Positions 21,819 to 33,182 of a stretch of 64,000 nt of DNA are shown here, one piece after another (the first letter of the stretch is position 1; each line of letters opens with the position of its first letter). The translations under genes were made by a program, and so were the position numbers. The notes beneath the pieces were generated by a model, which made no database searches, was not told the DNA's origin, and saw nothing but the letters and a program-made list of their open reading frames with translations. This stretch comes from Apium graveolens. Taxonomy: Eukaryota; Streptophyta; Magnoliopsida; Apiales; Apiaceae. The stretch lies in contig NC_133647.1 in NCBI RefSeq assembly GCF_009905375.1, positions 135,527,263 to 135,591,262 of the forward strand. Direction: 5' to 3'.

Positions 21819-24800
21819 TGTAACACCCCCAAATCCGGGGTCGGGGATCCGGGTTGTCACGAGTTCCATTTCCCTTAATAACACCCAATCTTAATAAACA
21901 ATCAACTACTCTGTACTGTGACCCCATAATAAACACACACACCACAAGTTATAGTCTCAGAGATGAATATCCAAAAAATAACACGAGTCATTTCATTCAA
22001 AAATTATATGCCATTACACCTTAAAAGGGTTTCTGAATAGATTTACATTTCTTTGCCATTATTACAATTGATAAAGATACATAAGTCTGGTACATCAAAA
22101 GTTGAAAGCCTAGCCTATTGGTAGTTCCTACCTCAGCTACAGCGACATCAACGCCTATAGGAAACGGCGAAACGTTTCCTATCCTCTCGCGAATTGGGAG
22201 CTTGGTCATGTTCATCTTTTCTATCTGTTGTTGTGTGATGAAAGAAGAAAGCAAGGGTGAGCAACAAGCCCACCAAAATAATATGTATAATGATTAACTA
22301 TATATGAGCATTCTCTTAGTACTCATGAAAGTCTTGGTCAAGAAGAAATGAACCAAGCTGATATCTTAACGCGACCAAGTCGCAAAATATTCAGTATATA
22401 TGTATATATATACTTTTCAAAATCTTGGAAGTCCTCTTCCATGCATAATATACACAGAGTTCCAGTTTATAACTGTATAAAACTATCGTTGCAAGGTGAT
22501 CTCATATATCTAACCTTGTCTCAACGTTTTTTTTTATGAAAATCTTTGTCATGCATAAGATAATCATTAACCAGATATAAGTTGAAAAGATGAAGTTACA
22601 AGATACTCCAATATACTTATATCTTTTCCAAATACTACTTGAACTACCACCGTTCAAGTTATAATTAGTTTCAAAAGTTCATCACATAGATGAGACTACA
22701 AGACAAGATTTGAATGGATTCAATCTTTGAATATTATTATAAATAATGAAGTTACGAGATACTTCATTAAGTCCCGATATATATATACACCTATATATAT
22801 ACATTTCATACACTCCTTGAAAACCTCTGTTATGAAAATTATAAACAGAGTTGCAATATCCAATGAATTTGGAAAGGAGAAAACCTTGGCATAAACCTGA
22901 TATCTTGCTGATCAGGCAAAGATACCAATAAGTAACCTTTTCTACTAGTAGACGGACGAATTCCCCACTGGTCATCACCCTGGTCGCAATAGGACCTTAT
23001 GCTGGACTGCCACTCAGCCACTTACGCATTTGATGGACTCCCACTGAGCCACTTACACTTTCATGGATGCCCACTGAGCCCATGTTGCTTATGCCGACTC
23101 AAATAGATGGACTTACTTCCCGAACATTGGGTAAGTAATCAATTCATTTACCAAAACCGCAACCTTGTTGCGAATATAAAATACACCACAGAGCCGGATC
23201 CCTCTGGTTTTGAGCGAGTATTTAAATCCCCTTTAAAAGGAAGATCTTAAATATATAAAAAATGAGTTTTGGGATCCGCTCTATCTTTTAAAAATCATTT
23301 TAAAGACTCGAAAATACTTTAAAGAGTGTTTGGAGTAATGCTGATTTAATAAAGTAAATCAGTCTCAATATATTAGAAAATATCTGAATATTATTATTTA
23401 AATAATATTCCCATAAAGAATAATTTTATACAAATAATTAAAGTAGAAGTTGTAAAACTTATACTTGAAATGAGTATTAAATAACCAAAGATATACTATA
23501 CGAAAGTACTATCTTTATTTGAATAATCAAAAATAAGTTTGATTATCGACACCTTATTCTTTAATAAAATAAAGAATATATTTCAGTAAATAATCGGAGT
23601 CATAGGTCCTCAAATGTATATTCAAATAATATTCATTAAATAATATAAACTGAGTCATAAGTCCCCGAATGAATATTCAAATAATATTCAATTAATAAAA
23701 TAAACTGAGTCATAAGCCCTCGAATGAATATTTGAAATAATATTCATTAAATAAAATAAAAGGAGTCATAAGCCCTCGAATGAATATTCGAAATAATATT
23801 CATTAAATAAAATAAAAGGAGTCATAAGCCCCCGAATGAATATTCGAAATAATATTCATTAAATAAAATAAAAGGAGTCATAAGCCCCCGAATAAATATT
23901 CGAAATAATATTCATTAAATAATATAAAGTTATCGAATAAACCTTATTCGATTAATAGTTTTGAAAACTACATCAATATATATATAAATATATATATAAT
24001 ATACTCGGAAACATCTACTCCCGGTTTTAGAAAAGGGTTCACCTTTGGGTCCCTTACACTCAGGGTATACGCAACTACTGCTTATCTCTAGCATAGGTAT
24101 TATGCAACTAATAAGCATTTGAACCAACAGATATATAAATCAAGAATATGAAACAGGCATGCATATATATCATATCAACATGCTCCAATATATCGCAAGA
24201 ATTTGCTAATAACAATCATGCACTTATCACAAGATAATGCATATACATATATACATCACAATAACAGTATAACGGGTAGAAAACTTGCCTGAGCGACTGG
24301 GGGTTATAAATGGCTTGGGACGAGTCTAGTAACCTATAAACAACATATAAGTTGGAATTAAACCAAAGTCACTTATAAATCTATACTTTAACAAATTTAG
24401 ACTCTAACGCTCGCTTTGCGCTTAATGATTCTCTTAAGTCGCTCGAGTACCCTCGGCTCCACCATTTTTAATAAATTAACCATTACGAGTTTTAAGGCGA
24501 TTCTTTCGCGAGTACCTTACCAACTGCCTAATCCACTTTACATAAAGGTTTCATACCCCAATTAGTCATTTAAGGTCCTTAACCAAGGTTTCAAAGTAAG
24601 GCGAGGGGTAATGGTTCGGTCGCGAAACGCTGTTACTTAAAACGGTCGTTTCTCCTAAACCGTACATTGGAATCAAACAAACTACATATCGAAACGAAGC
24701 TCGTAACATGAACTATCTAATCATGGCAATGGTAAAAATCTAACAGTGAGTTCACGGGTCCTGATTGTTAAGAACAAAACAGTCTTAAAGTAAATCGGAC

Positions 24801-26084
24801 ATTACGACGGCTATGTTTACGCGATTACCAAATTTTAAACTACTCCAGTCAATCACAATCAACCACAAATCAACCCATAATCACCAATACCACCAAACTT
24901 CATCCAAACCTTACTTACTCAGTCCATAACCTCATGATTTTTCCAACTTATTCAATCTCAAACAAGAGCTACTAATTATACTTAAGGTTCATCAACCAAC
25001 AACCAAGATTTATAACCAAAAATCATTATAATTCCATCCAAACTCTAAACATACAAGAATCATGCTCTCATGAACTATAACAAACAAAACCAAACCTAAT
25101 ACTCAAAGTAAAGTTAGGGTTTGGAGGGGTTATACCTTCCTTGGAGAGTGGAGAATCACTTAGGAAGCCTTAAATAACCACTAACTATCTTTACTAAGCT
25201 TGGATCTTGAAGAAAACATAAGAAAACAAAAAGTTAGTTTCTTGAAAACACTATTCACCAAGAACTTTGATGAATTGATTAGCTATGTTAAACATGGAAT
25301 CTTGAGCTTAAACTTATGGCTCATCTTAGTTATGAATTATGGAAGCTAAAGAAACAAACCTCTTAAATTATGAAGGTGTGTAGCTTGATTTTTGAAATTT
25401 TCTCCTTTGATTTTCATGGAAAAGCCGAGAGCAAAGAGTGGGGGAAGAAGAAAATGTTTTTGTTTTGGTTGCTTTTGATTTTTGTGTTTGTTTTGCTTGT
25501 TAATTAGGTTGTTACCATGGTAAATATTGTGTGGCTCACAATCATCCAACAACACACTTGCTTGGTCATGCTTATGTCACCATGTGATGTCACCCTCCCT
25601 CCTTTGTCCTCTTCTCATTGGTTTGATGACATCATCCCCACTAATCTCTTTGATTAGCTTTTAATTATTTGGCTAATGACCGCTGATCTGTTATACGGTT
25701 CACTTAACTTTCGTTTTCGTTTATCGTTTGAGGGATCATACCCGGGATCTTATTACTTAGGTTTCCTTAACCTTTCTCAAAACATTATATTCCTTTTTAT
25801 GATCCCCTCTTAAAATCCTTGAATTTAAATCCTATTTATCCTGTTACCTTATACTCACTTCTTTCTGTATCTGGTGGATTTCCGGGAAAAATCAAAGTGT
25901 TCGGAATTGGATTCTGACGATCTTTACATATGCTTATATACCATATAGAGTACTAATAAAATCTCAGAATATCAATAACAGAACCCCTACATAGTGTGGC
26001 ATGAAAATTTTTCTTATTCAGCATAATCTGCAAAATCACTATTCATAAGGGTTTCAAAAATTTCCAAAAATTGGGGTTATTACA
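21819..26084 (-). repeat. R5 3' LTR
   Basis: 4,266 bp bounded on the plus strand by TGTAACACCCCC and GGGGTTATTACA. Partner at 44842-49056; by eye they differ at about 2-3% of positions plus a block of about 50 bp (near 22450) missing from the partner. Contains a hairpin tandem repeat and small ORFs conserved only because the LTRs are near identical. Confidence 0.95.
23597..23929. repeat. 57-bp tandem repeat, 6 copies, in R5 3' LTR
   Basis: Units begin GAGTCATAAGCCC and hold an inverted repeat AATGAATATT/AATATTCATT with a 6-base loop in the best copies. Copies 4-6 are almost identical, copies 1-2 diverged. The same array is at 46569-46900. Confidence 0.9.
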
Positions 26085-26098
26085 GTCTCCCCTCCTTA
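26085..26098 (-). other. R5 polypurine tract
   Basis: Plus strand GTCTCCCCTCCTTA, purine-rich on the minus strand, abutting the LTR. Confidence 0.85.
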
Positions 26099-27638
26099 AA
26101 AGGATTCCGTCCCGGAATCAGATAGAAAATGAATAGGGATACTCTCTTAGCATTGCACTTTCTAACTCTCGAGTAAATTTTCCCACATTGTGGTCCTACC
26201 ACCAAACTCTGCCTAGTTTGATAACCCTTCTCCAAAGCACTTGTTCCTTTTCACTCTATAACCCTTCCTGGTTGCTCCATATAGGTTACGTCGGGTTGCA
26301 TGTCTATGCGCTCATATGCCCCTATTTATCTGGCATCCGAATTACACTTCCTTAACATTGATACGTGGAACACGTTATGAACTTGCTACAGGTTCGGGGG
26401 TAGGGCTAGCTCGTATGCTAACTTCCCAATATGTTTTAGTATATCCAAGGGTCCGACAAATTATGGACTTAGCTTTCCTTTCTTTCCGAATCTCATCAAT
26501 CCTTTCCAAGGGTTTCCAAGGGGATACCTTTAAAAACACTAGGTTCCCTACTTCCTATTCTTTGTCCTTTCTTGTCAAATCAACATACTTCTTATGTTCA
26601 TCTTGGGCTACTACCAGCCGTCCTCTGATTAGATCTATTATATCCTTGGTCCTTTGGACTACTGTGGGTCCGAGCATCTTGTGCTCTACAACTTCATCCT
26701 AACATAAGGGAGATCGACATTGTCTTCCCTCAAGGATCTCATAAGGCCATATCTCAATACTGACATATGATCTATTGTCGTAAGAAAACTCAATCCGTGT
26801 TAAGTGATCATTCCAAATTCTTTCAAGTCTATTGCACAGACTCTCATTATAGTTTTTAGCATTAGAGCTTTTACTTCTCAATACCCATTCTTTTCCAGTT
26901 CGTAATCGCTACTACCTTCCGTTCCTAATATTATACTGGTTATACTTTTGCTCGTTAGCGTTCTATAACCTTTTAATAATTGCGTCAACCTTAGTATCAC
27001 GAACATGTTTCCATTCCGAATACCACCATAACTTTACTACTCCTTTTTCAGCTGTTTCTATTTTCCAAAGTTTGATCAATCATATAGGAGTAAAGGAATT
27101 TGTTGAGAGATCACTATGATCATGAACACTTATTTCATTGCATAGTTAGTAGAGAAGGTGGCCGGCCTTTAGTACTTGACAAGCAATTAAACAACATGTG
27201 GTATCCTACTAGGCTTCTATTACACAGATAGATAGTCATTTGGCAATACCTCCCCTTCTGAAAGGGTTGTTCTTCTCAGCTTACATGAAATGAATAGAAG
27301 AGAAAAGAACGAACTGAAGATAATTGTATATATAAAATATACTGCCACAAAATATCTGGATTGGAATCTACCTCTGAACTATAGAGGTTTATCATAGGAG
27401 AACAAAACATTACGTATATATATCAACATCAAGTATTACAGCATCGTATTTCACATGCCTAAATATTTTTGCTATTCCGTCCATCTTTCTATGGACCGAT
27501 GCTCTTCCTCGAGCTTATACACAATCACCTTTGAAACTCCCTCAATATCGAAAATTGAATCTGGGATCTCATTCTAAACATTATCGTTACTAGAATTCTA
27601 TGCTTGCATCGCAACCTTACTCGTATAGTAATACGACT
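26099..27638 (-). pseudogene. pol: R5 integrase C-term and chromodomain remnants
   Basis: On the minus strand the chromodomain tail reads as FTRELESAMLREYPYSF near 26110-26180, matching TWELESDM-type ends of R1 and R6. At 26699-26881 a piece equals the integrase post-core block (WNDHLTRIEFSYDNRSY, then YEILEGRQCRSP). Between and beyond, similarity is broken by stops and indels; 26900-27638 is AT-rich and not resolved. Continues across R6 at 40805. Confidence 0.8.
27634..27638 (+). repeat. Target-site duplication of R6 (left copy)
   Basis: CGACT here and at 40800-40804 flank R6 exactly. Confidence 0.95.
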
Positions 27639-30600
27639 TGTCACACCCCCAACTTAAACAGCAAAATAAATATAGCTATTACAATATTTTAAATGAAGAA
27701 TACACAACCAACTCCAAGATCTTACAGTTTAGGGTTTGGAACAGCCCAACACTACCAACTATTACATCTGATTACAAATACCGAGTCCTCACACAACTAT
27801 TATTACTTATTCTACCTGCGCTCGAACATAAGCATCAGCATCACAGGTCTTACGGGCAGTCTGCTTGAATCTAACTATAGCTGCTAGCTGTAATATCAGG
27901 GTAAAGCAAGAAGTGAGCCAAATGCTCAACAAGTGCTAACAATACGACACAAAACATAAATTGAGATATACTTTTAAGAATGACAATGGAAAGTCATAAC
28001 CAAAGGTAACGAGAGATAAAAACTATGTGAGATGGCATCATTTTGCTTGCATCAAAACAATTTTAAAATCATGTCTTAATCAAAATCATTTTATGACGCT
28101 ACGGATTACAGCCGGTGATCAGCCGCGAAGTAATCCCGAACATCGCTGGGTTCTAAAACATTAACGGGAATCCCTAGGCAACTTTTAAGCCTAATATAAG
28201 TGTGGAAAGGACTCGCGTCTCAGTCCAGATCCACCATTCAAAGAAAACATTTATCCCCCTTTGGGACTGAAAACCCACATTTTATTTATTTCAAAAGCTG
28301 ATGCCGAATTGTAACAAAATCTCTTTTAATAGTAAACATTTTTATTAAGGAATTATAAATCAACTCGAAACACGGGAAACAAGGTACTGAATATCAGAGC
28401 CATGATTCAGAAAACTATTCTCTATTCAATTAATTGAATGGTTTTCATATATCAAAGATTGGACAAGAGGAATTTAGTGAGGCTAATGGATAATATGAAG
28501 GGTAATGCCAATTTGGGCTCAAAGCAATGGTTTCTCATCAAGGTTCAAGTGCTGGATCATCAAGAATGTAAGCTTCATGAATACTAGGTTGTTAAGGTAT
28601 GAAGAATGATCTTTAACTCAGGACATATCAGAATTGTCAAGCTTTAGGATAAGAAAGAGGGTATCAATCAATGAGGGTTCATGTTGATAAGTTTCTGACT
28701 TGCAGGGTTCAAAGTAAGGTTCTATAGGGATTCAAGTATCAGGATGAGATATCAATACATAGGAAACATCAACATGTTAATCAAGAGGATCAATCAAGTA
28801 ATATATCAACTCTTCATTTTATCATGGCTTTAAACTATCATGAAAGACTTTTGAACTACTTGCAATACGTACTCGAGGGTTCATGGCATCTCTATGTTAC
28901 TCAAAGATAAACAAAAGATACGCTTGATTTAAATATATCAAAATGACTCAGGATAATTGCATCAATATATAAGAACTATTTGTAGTAAATACGAAGGTCA
29001 AGTTGAATCACTTGCCTTGAGATAGGCTGGTCTGGTCTGACTGGTAAGAGCAACTGGAGCTTCACTCGACTTTTATGGCAAGTTTTCCCTCGTCTCGAGA
29101 TCCTACATAAATAATAATAATCCTCATTATAATATATTCTCACCAACTTAATCTATTTACAACTCGAAATTAAACACGGATGGCACTTAGGCCTATGTGC
29201 ACTTAATTTATATTCTCCTTTAAATTATAATTGCACACACATAGCCACATATTCACATATCATATATTAACACCAAATAACACCATAAATACCATAATGC
29301 AACACTAGGCTTGGATGATCTCGACTCACAACTTAAGTCACTTGGTCGCTAAACTAGACAAGGTCTTCTAATTTTGGCTTCCTAACTCGTTGTGCCTTTC
29401 CTAAATTATCCAAAACCTATTGACCCTCACTTGTGCCTTTTTCTCTACTGACCTTATACTATCTTACAACTATGGTGGTCGACCTAATACTCACTTCTAA
29501 GTGCTCTAAAACTATGTGATAAGTGATTGTGCTCACTGGTGCAAATTTCAGAATGACAACTATGGTTTCTTGAGTACATTAGACACTCTTAAACCACAAG
29601 TTTTCCTTCAAAACTTTTACACAAGACTCTCCTGACCTAAGGACATCTCACAAACTTGATGTGGCTCAAGGGCCTGGCTTGGGCCTTCTTGGGCCTAAGC
29701 TAAAAGTCCAAGGTTCCCCTGTTTTTTGGGCAGAAAATGCCCTGACTTGAATTAACTTGTGACACATGGTTCTAGCTCATATCCTATGAACTATGGTTGG
29801 AAAAACTTCTCTGACATACCCTCTAACTAAGGCCCAATTGGGCCTAATTAGTGCCTACCCATGACATGGTCAAATCTCCCTATTTCTAAGTTGCAACAAA
29901 ACTGTCCCCTGCTGGACAGATTTTGTGATTCTACTTGTGCACCTAATCAAATGACATGCAAACCTCCAACCAACTCCTAAAACCTTTTATATACTCCCAA
30001 TACTAACTTCTGGTAGCTTGGGCCTCAAAGTTCACACTAATGACATGGTCAAAACTCACTCTAAACCTCAGGGTGCTATACTGATTTTTCTGCAGAAACT
30101 ATAACTCTCATTTTCCAAGGTTTTGACTTGACAAACCCAACTAACAACAACTCAATACTTAAACCAAGACTTATACATGGTAATCTACTGAACTAACTCC
30201 CTTATTCTCAAAATAAACTTGGGTGAGATCATCCATGCCCAAAATTAACAACATGCAACCAAATATATAACATGCAACTCATGAAAAGCACATAACAAGA
30301 TTTCGGCTAGGTATAAAATTTTAAATGCTTGCAAAATCGACTTGCACCTAATACTCATCCTTAATAATCATGAAATATAACTTCTTTTAAGTATTAATAA
30401 GAAATTTATCATGAAAACAATCTATTTTAAGCACACATATTTCGAATTTATAGATTTTTAAACATAACTACATGATTTCGAAAAGAGTAGCATGCAAAAC
30501 ATGGTTGATCATCATTTTAATGTCTTAAAACTAACATGCATGGCTAAAATAAATATATAATGAAATCTCAGTAGAATGCAAAGGATTTTAAAGCATGATA

Positions 30601-31498
30601 TCTCCATAAAACACTTAGTTAGCACATATACATAATATATCTCATAGAGAGCTCTTGAATTCACAAGAATCAAGAGTTTCTCTTTGGAGATCACATAAGA
30701 ACTACACATGCATCCATGGAACTTCAACTTCCAAGTCACAAAACACTTGAAAAGTATATAAGATGAATGTAGCTAAAAGATTTACACTTGGGAAGATGAA
30801 GAATGAATTGAAAAATGGAAGGGGGGTGGGGAATTGGCCTTCGGCCGAGAGCAATGTGGGAGGGGGAGGAGAGAAAATTTGTGGTGTGTTGGAGTGTGGA
30901 ATGAGAATGACTTCTCCCACTTTGATTTCTTTGTTTTATGATATTTGGTTTACAAATGAGGAGTGGAAGTGAGAACTTACAAAAATGTCCCTTGGTTAAA
31001 GTTAGGCCATTTTGCATGCAAGGCTAAGGTAGTAATTTGGTAATAATCAAATGAGTTAGTGGGGTTGGAAAAGTCTTGTTTGCCCTTTGAGAGAATAGAA
31101 GGGTGATTTGCATGCATGGTCTCTTATGTAATTTGATAAATATGACAACTAAAATTTATAATGATTTATTTTTATAAAATAAAATACAAGTTCAAAAATT
31201 ATAAAATTTATATCATAAAATAACTTGGATTTTTAGAGACTTTATAAAATCATTTTCAAAATTTGTGAACAAAATACCTTTTAAAAGAAAAATTTTCCAA
31301 AGCTTAGAATATTCCTTATAAATCAAAAATAAAGAAATTAAATAAACTCTTGCTTTGAAAAATCATATACTACACAAAGCAAATTTATAATGCAGAAACT
31401 TTCACTCACACTAGCGTACAATCATTGAATATATTTTCATTTGACTTTAATATTATACCAATCCACAAATAATATTACATAAAATGCCGGTCGTAACA
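27639..31498 (-). repeat. R6 3' LTR
   Basis: 3,860 bp on the plus strand from TGTCACACCCCC to CCGGTCGTAACA; partner at 36951-40799. Keeps the block CTTCGGCCGAGAGCA at 30838-30853 that the partner has lost. No gene inside; small ORFs near 30700-31000 are paired with the same ORFs in the partner and have no known similarity. Confidence 0.96.
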
Positions 31499-31513
31499 TC
31501 CTCTCCCCCTTAA
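31499..31513 (-). other. R6 polypurine tract
   Basis: Plus strand TCCTCTCCCCCTTAA; purine-rich on the coding strand and adjacent to the LTR. Confidence 0.88.
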
Positions 31514-31532
31514 GGGATTCTGTCCCCAGAAT

Positions 31533-33182
31533 CTAAGAGAAAAGATGAGGATGCCGGGAACGCATATCAGACTCTAACTCCCAAGTCGACTCTTCGACCT
31601 TAGGGTTCCTCCAAAGTACTTTTACTAACTTTACTGACTTATTTCTAAGACTCTTTACTTGCCAGTCGAGTATTTTAACTGGTTGCTCCACAAATGACAG
31701 GTCTGCCTGAATTTCTACAGGTTCATATTCTATCACATGGCTAGCGTCAGGATTGTACTTCTTAAGCAACGACACATGGAACACATTATGCACATGCCGA
31801 TACTGAGGTGGTAAGGCCAACTCGTAGGCCACCTTTCCCACTTGACTCAAAATCTCAAAAGGACCTATGTATCTAGGTGCTAACTTCCCTTTCTTGCCAA
31901 ATCTTATCAACCCTTTTCTAGGTGATACCTTTAGCAACACAGCTTCGTCAATTTGGAATTGAACGTCCTTACACGCTGGATCCGCATACTTCCTCTGTCT
32001 ATCTTGAGCAGCAAGCAACCTTTTCTGAATTATCTTGACCGAAGCATGCAACTGTCGTACCAAATCTGAGCCGAGAATTCTTCTTTCTCCTACTTCATCC
32101 CAACTTGTTGGTGATCTACATTTTCGCCCGTACAAAGCTTCGTATGGTGGCATGCCGATACTGGAATGATAGCTGTTATTATAAGAGAATTCAATCAACG
32201 GCAAATGGTCATCCCAGCTTCCTGCAAAATCGATTGCACAACTGCGCAACACATCTTCAATTGTTTGAATTGTCCTTTCACTCTGGCCATCAGTCTGCGT
32301 GTGGTACGCCGTGCTCATATTCAACTTTGTGCCAAGACATTCCTGAAATTGCTTCCAGAATCTCGAGTTAAATCGGGGATCTCTGTCTGAAACTATTGAT
32401 ACGGGTACTCCATGCCTTAGTACGATTTCGCGCACATACAAATGAACCAACTTGTCCAATGACGGCTTCTCGTTTATTGGAAGGAAATGCGCCGATTTCG
32501 TAAGATGATCGACTATAACCCATATTGCGTCATGTCTGGATTTCGTTCGCGGTAGTCCTACTATAAAGTCCATAGCGATATTTTCCCATTTCCATTCTGG
32601 AATCTTCAGGGGCTGAATTAATCCGCTTGGTCGTTGATGTTCTGCCTTTACTTTCTGACAAGTATAGCACTTCACAACCCATTCTGCCACGTCTCGCTTC
32701 ATATTTGGCCACCAAAAGTTCTTCTTTAAGTCTCGATACATCTTGGTGCTTCCCGGGTGTATTGAAAATTTCGAATTGTGGGCTTCATGGAGGATCTCAT
32801 TCTTTAATTCAGGTACATAGGGAATCCATATTCTGGATAAAAACCTTAGTATCCCTTGCTCATCCCTTTGAGTATTAATCTCCTCTCCAGATAACTGATT
32901 CTTCTCTTTCTCCATTACTTCTTCTTGACACTTCTTTATCTTTTCCACTAGTGTTGGCTGAAAGGTCATTGCACGACAAACTTCCTCGACTTTTCCATAA
33001 GCACAAAGTTCCAATTCCAATTTTTCGATTTCTTCAGATAACTCTTTTGGTGTTATCATCATATTCAATCTCTCCTTCCTACTCAGAGCATCGACCACTA
33101 CGTTCGCCTTTCCAGGATGGTAATTTATCGAGCAGTCATAGTCCTTGATCAGTTCCAGCCATCTCCTCTGCCTCATATTGAG
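31533..33182 (-). CDS. pol: R6 integrase with chromodomain (pol C-terminus)
   Basis: About 549 codons directly after the TAG at 33183-33185, in the same frame as gag-pol, so it is the last third of one polyprotein rather than a separate gene. Counting from the Met at 33176: linker with YHPGKANV at 19-26; zinc-binding His133, His140, Cys170, Cys173; DDE triad Asp203, Asp264, Glu300; GPY/F-like region near 435-455 (PRYIGPFEIL); chromodomain about 497-547 ending HPHLFS. All catalytic residues are present. Inserts the cDNA into the genome; the chromodomain is expected to bind modified histone H3. Confidence 0.95.
   Translation of the reverse strand, partial: LNMRQRRWLELIKDYDCSINYHPGKANVVVDALSRKERLNMMITPKELSEEIEKLELELCAYGKVEEVCRAMTFQPTLVEKIKKCQEEVMEKEKNQLSGEEINTQRDEQGILRFLSRIWIPYVPELKNEILHEAHNSKFSIHPGSTKMYRDLKKNFWWPNMKRDVAEWVVKCYTCQKVKAEHQRPSGLIQPLKIPEWKWENIAMDFIVGLPRTKSRHDAIWVIVDHLTKSAHFLPINEKPSLDKLVHLYVREIVLRHGVPVSIVSDRDPRFNSRFWKQFQECLGTKLNMSTAYHTQTDGQSERTIQTIEDVLRSCAIDFAGSWDDHLPLIEFSYNNSYHSSIGMPPYEALYGRKCRSPTSWDEVGERRILGSDLVRQLHASVKIIQKRLLAAQDRQRKYADPACKDVQFQIDEAVLLKVSPRKGLIRFGKKGKLAPRYIGPFEILSQVGKVAYELALPPQYRHVHNVFHVSLLKKYNPDASHVIEYEPVEIQADLSFVEQPVKILDWQVKSLRNKSVKLVKVLWRNPKVEESTWELESDMRSRHPHLFS

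Larger units (their letters stand above)
21819..27638 (-). mobile_element. R5: Ty3/gypsy element, 3' segment (minus strand)
   Basis: Left part of a minus-strand gypsy element; the other part is 40805-49056. It contains the 3' LTR, polypurine tract, chromodomain and integrase remnants. R6 is inserted at 27638. Full R5 without R6 is about 14.1 kb, of which LTRs are 8.5 kb. Confidence 0.93.

Noticed and set aside
23597..23929. CRISPR-like regular repeat
   Set aside because: Units are contiguous tandem copies without spacers, inside an LTR of a plant element.
25346..25555. 69-codon minus-strand ORF also present at 48318-48527
   Set aside because: Both copies lie in the two R5 LTRs, so their agreement only reflects young LTRs; it sits in the leader region and has no recognisable domain.
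26316..26702. Plus-strand 128-codon ORF
   Set aside because: Antisense to the decayed R5 integrase region; composition follows the opposite strand and no domain is visible.
30702..31017. Several overlapping ORFs in both R6 LTRs
   Set aside because: Duplicated because the LTRs are near identical, and disrupted by the block replacement in one copy; no similarity to known proteins.
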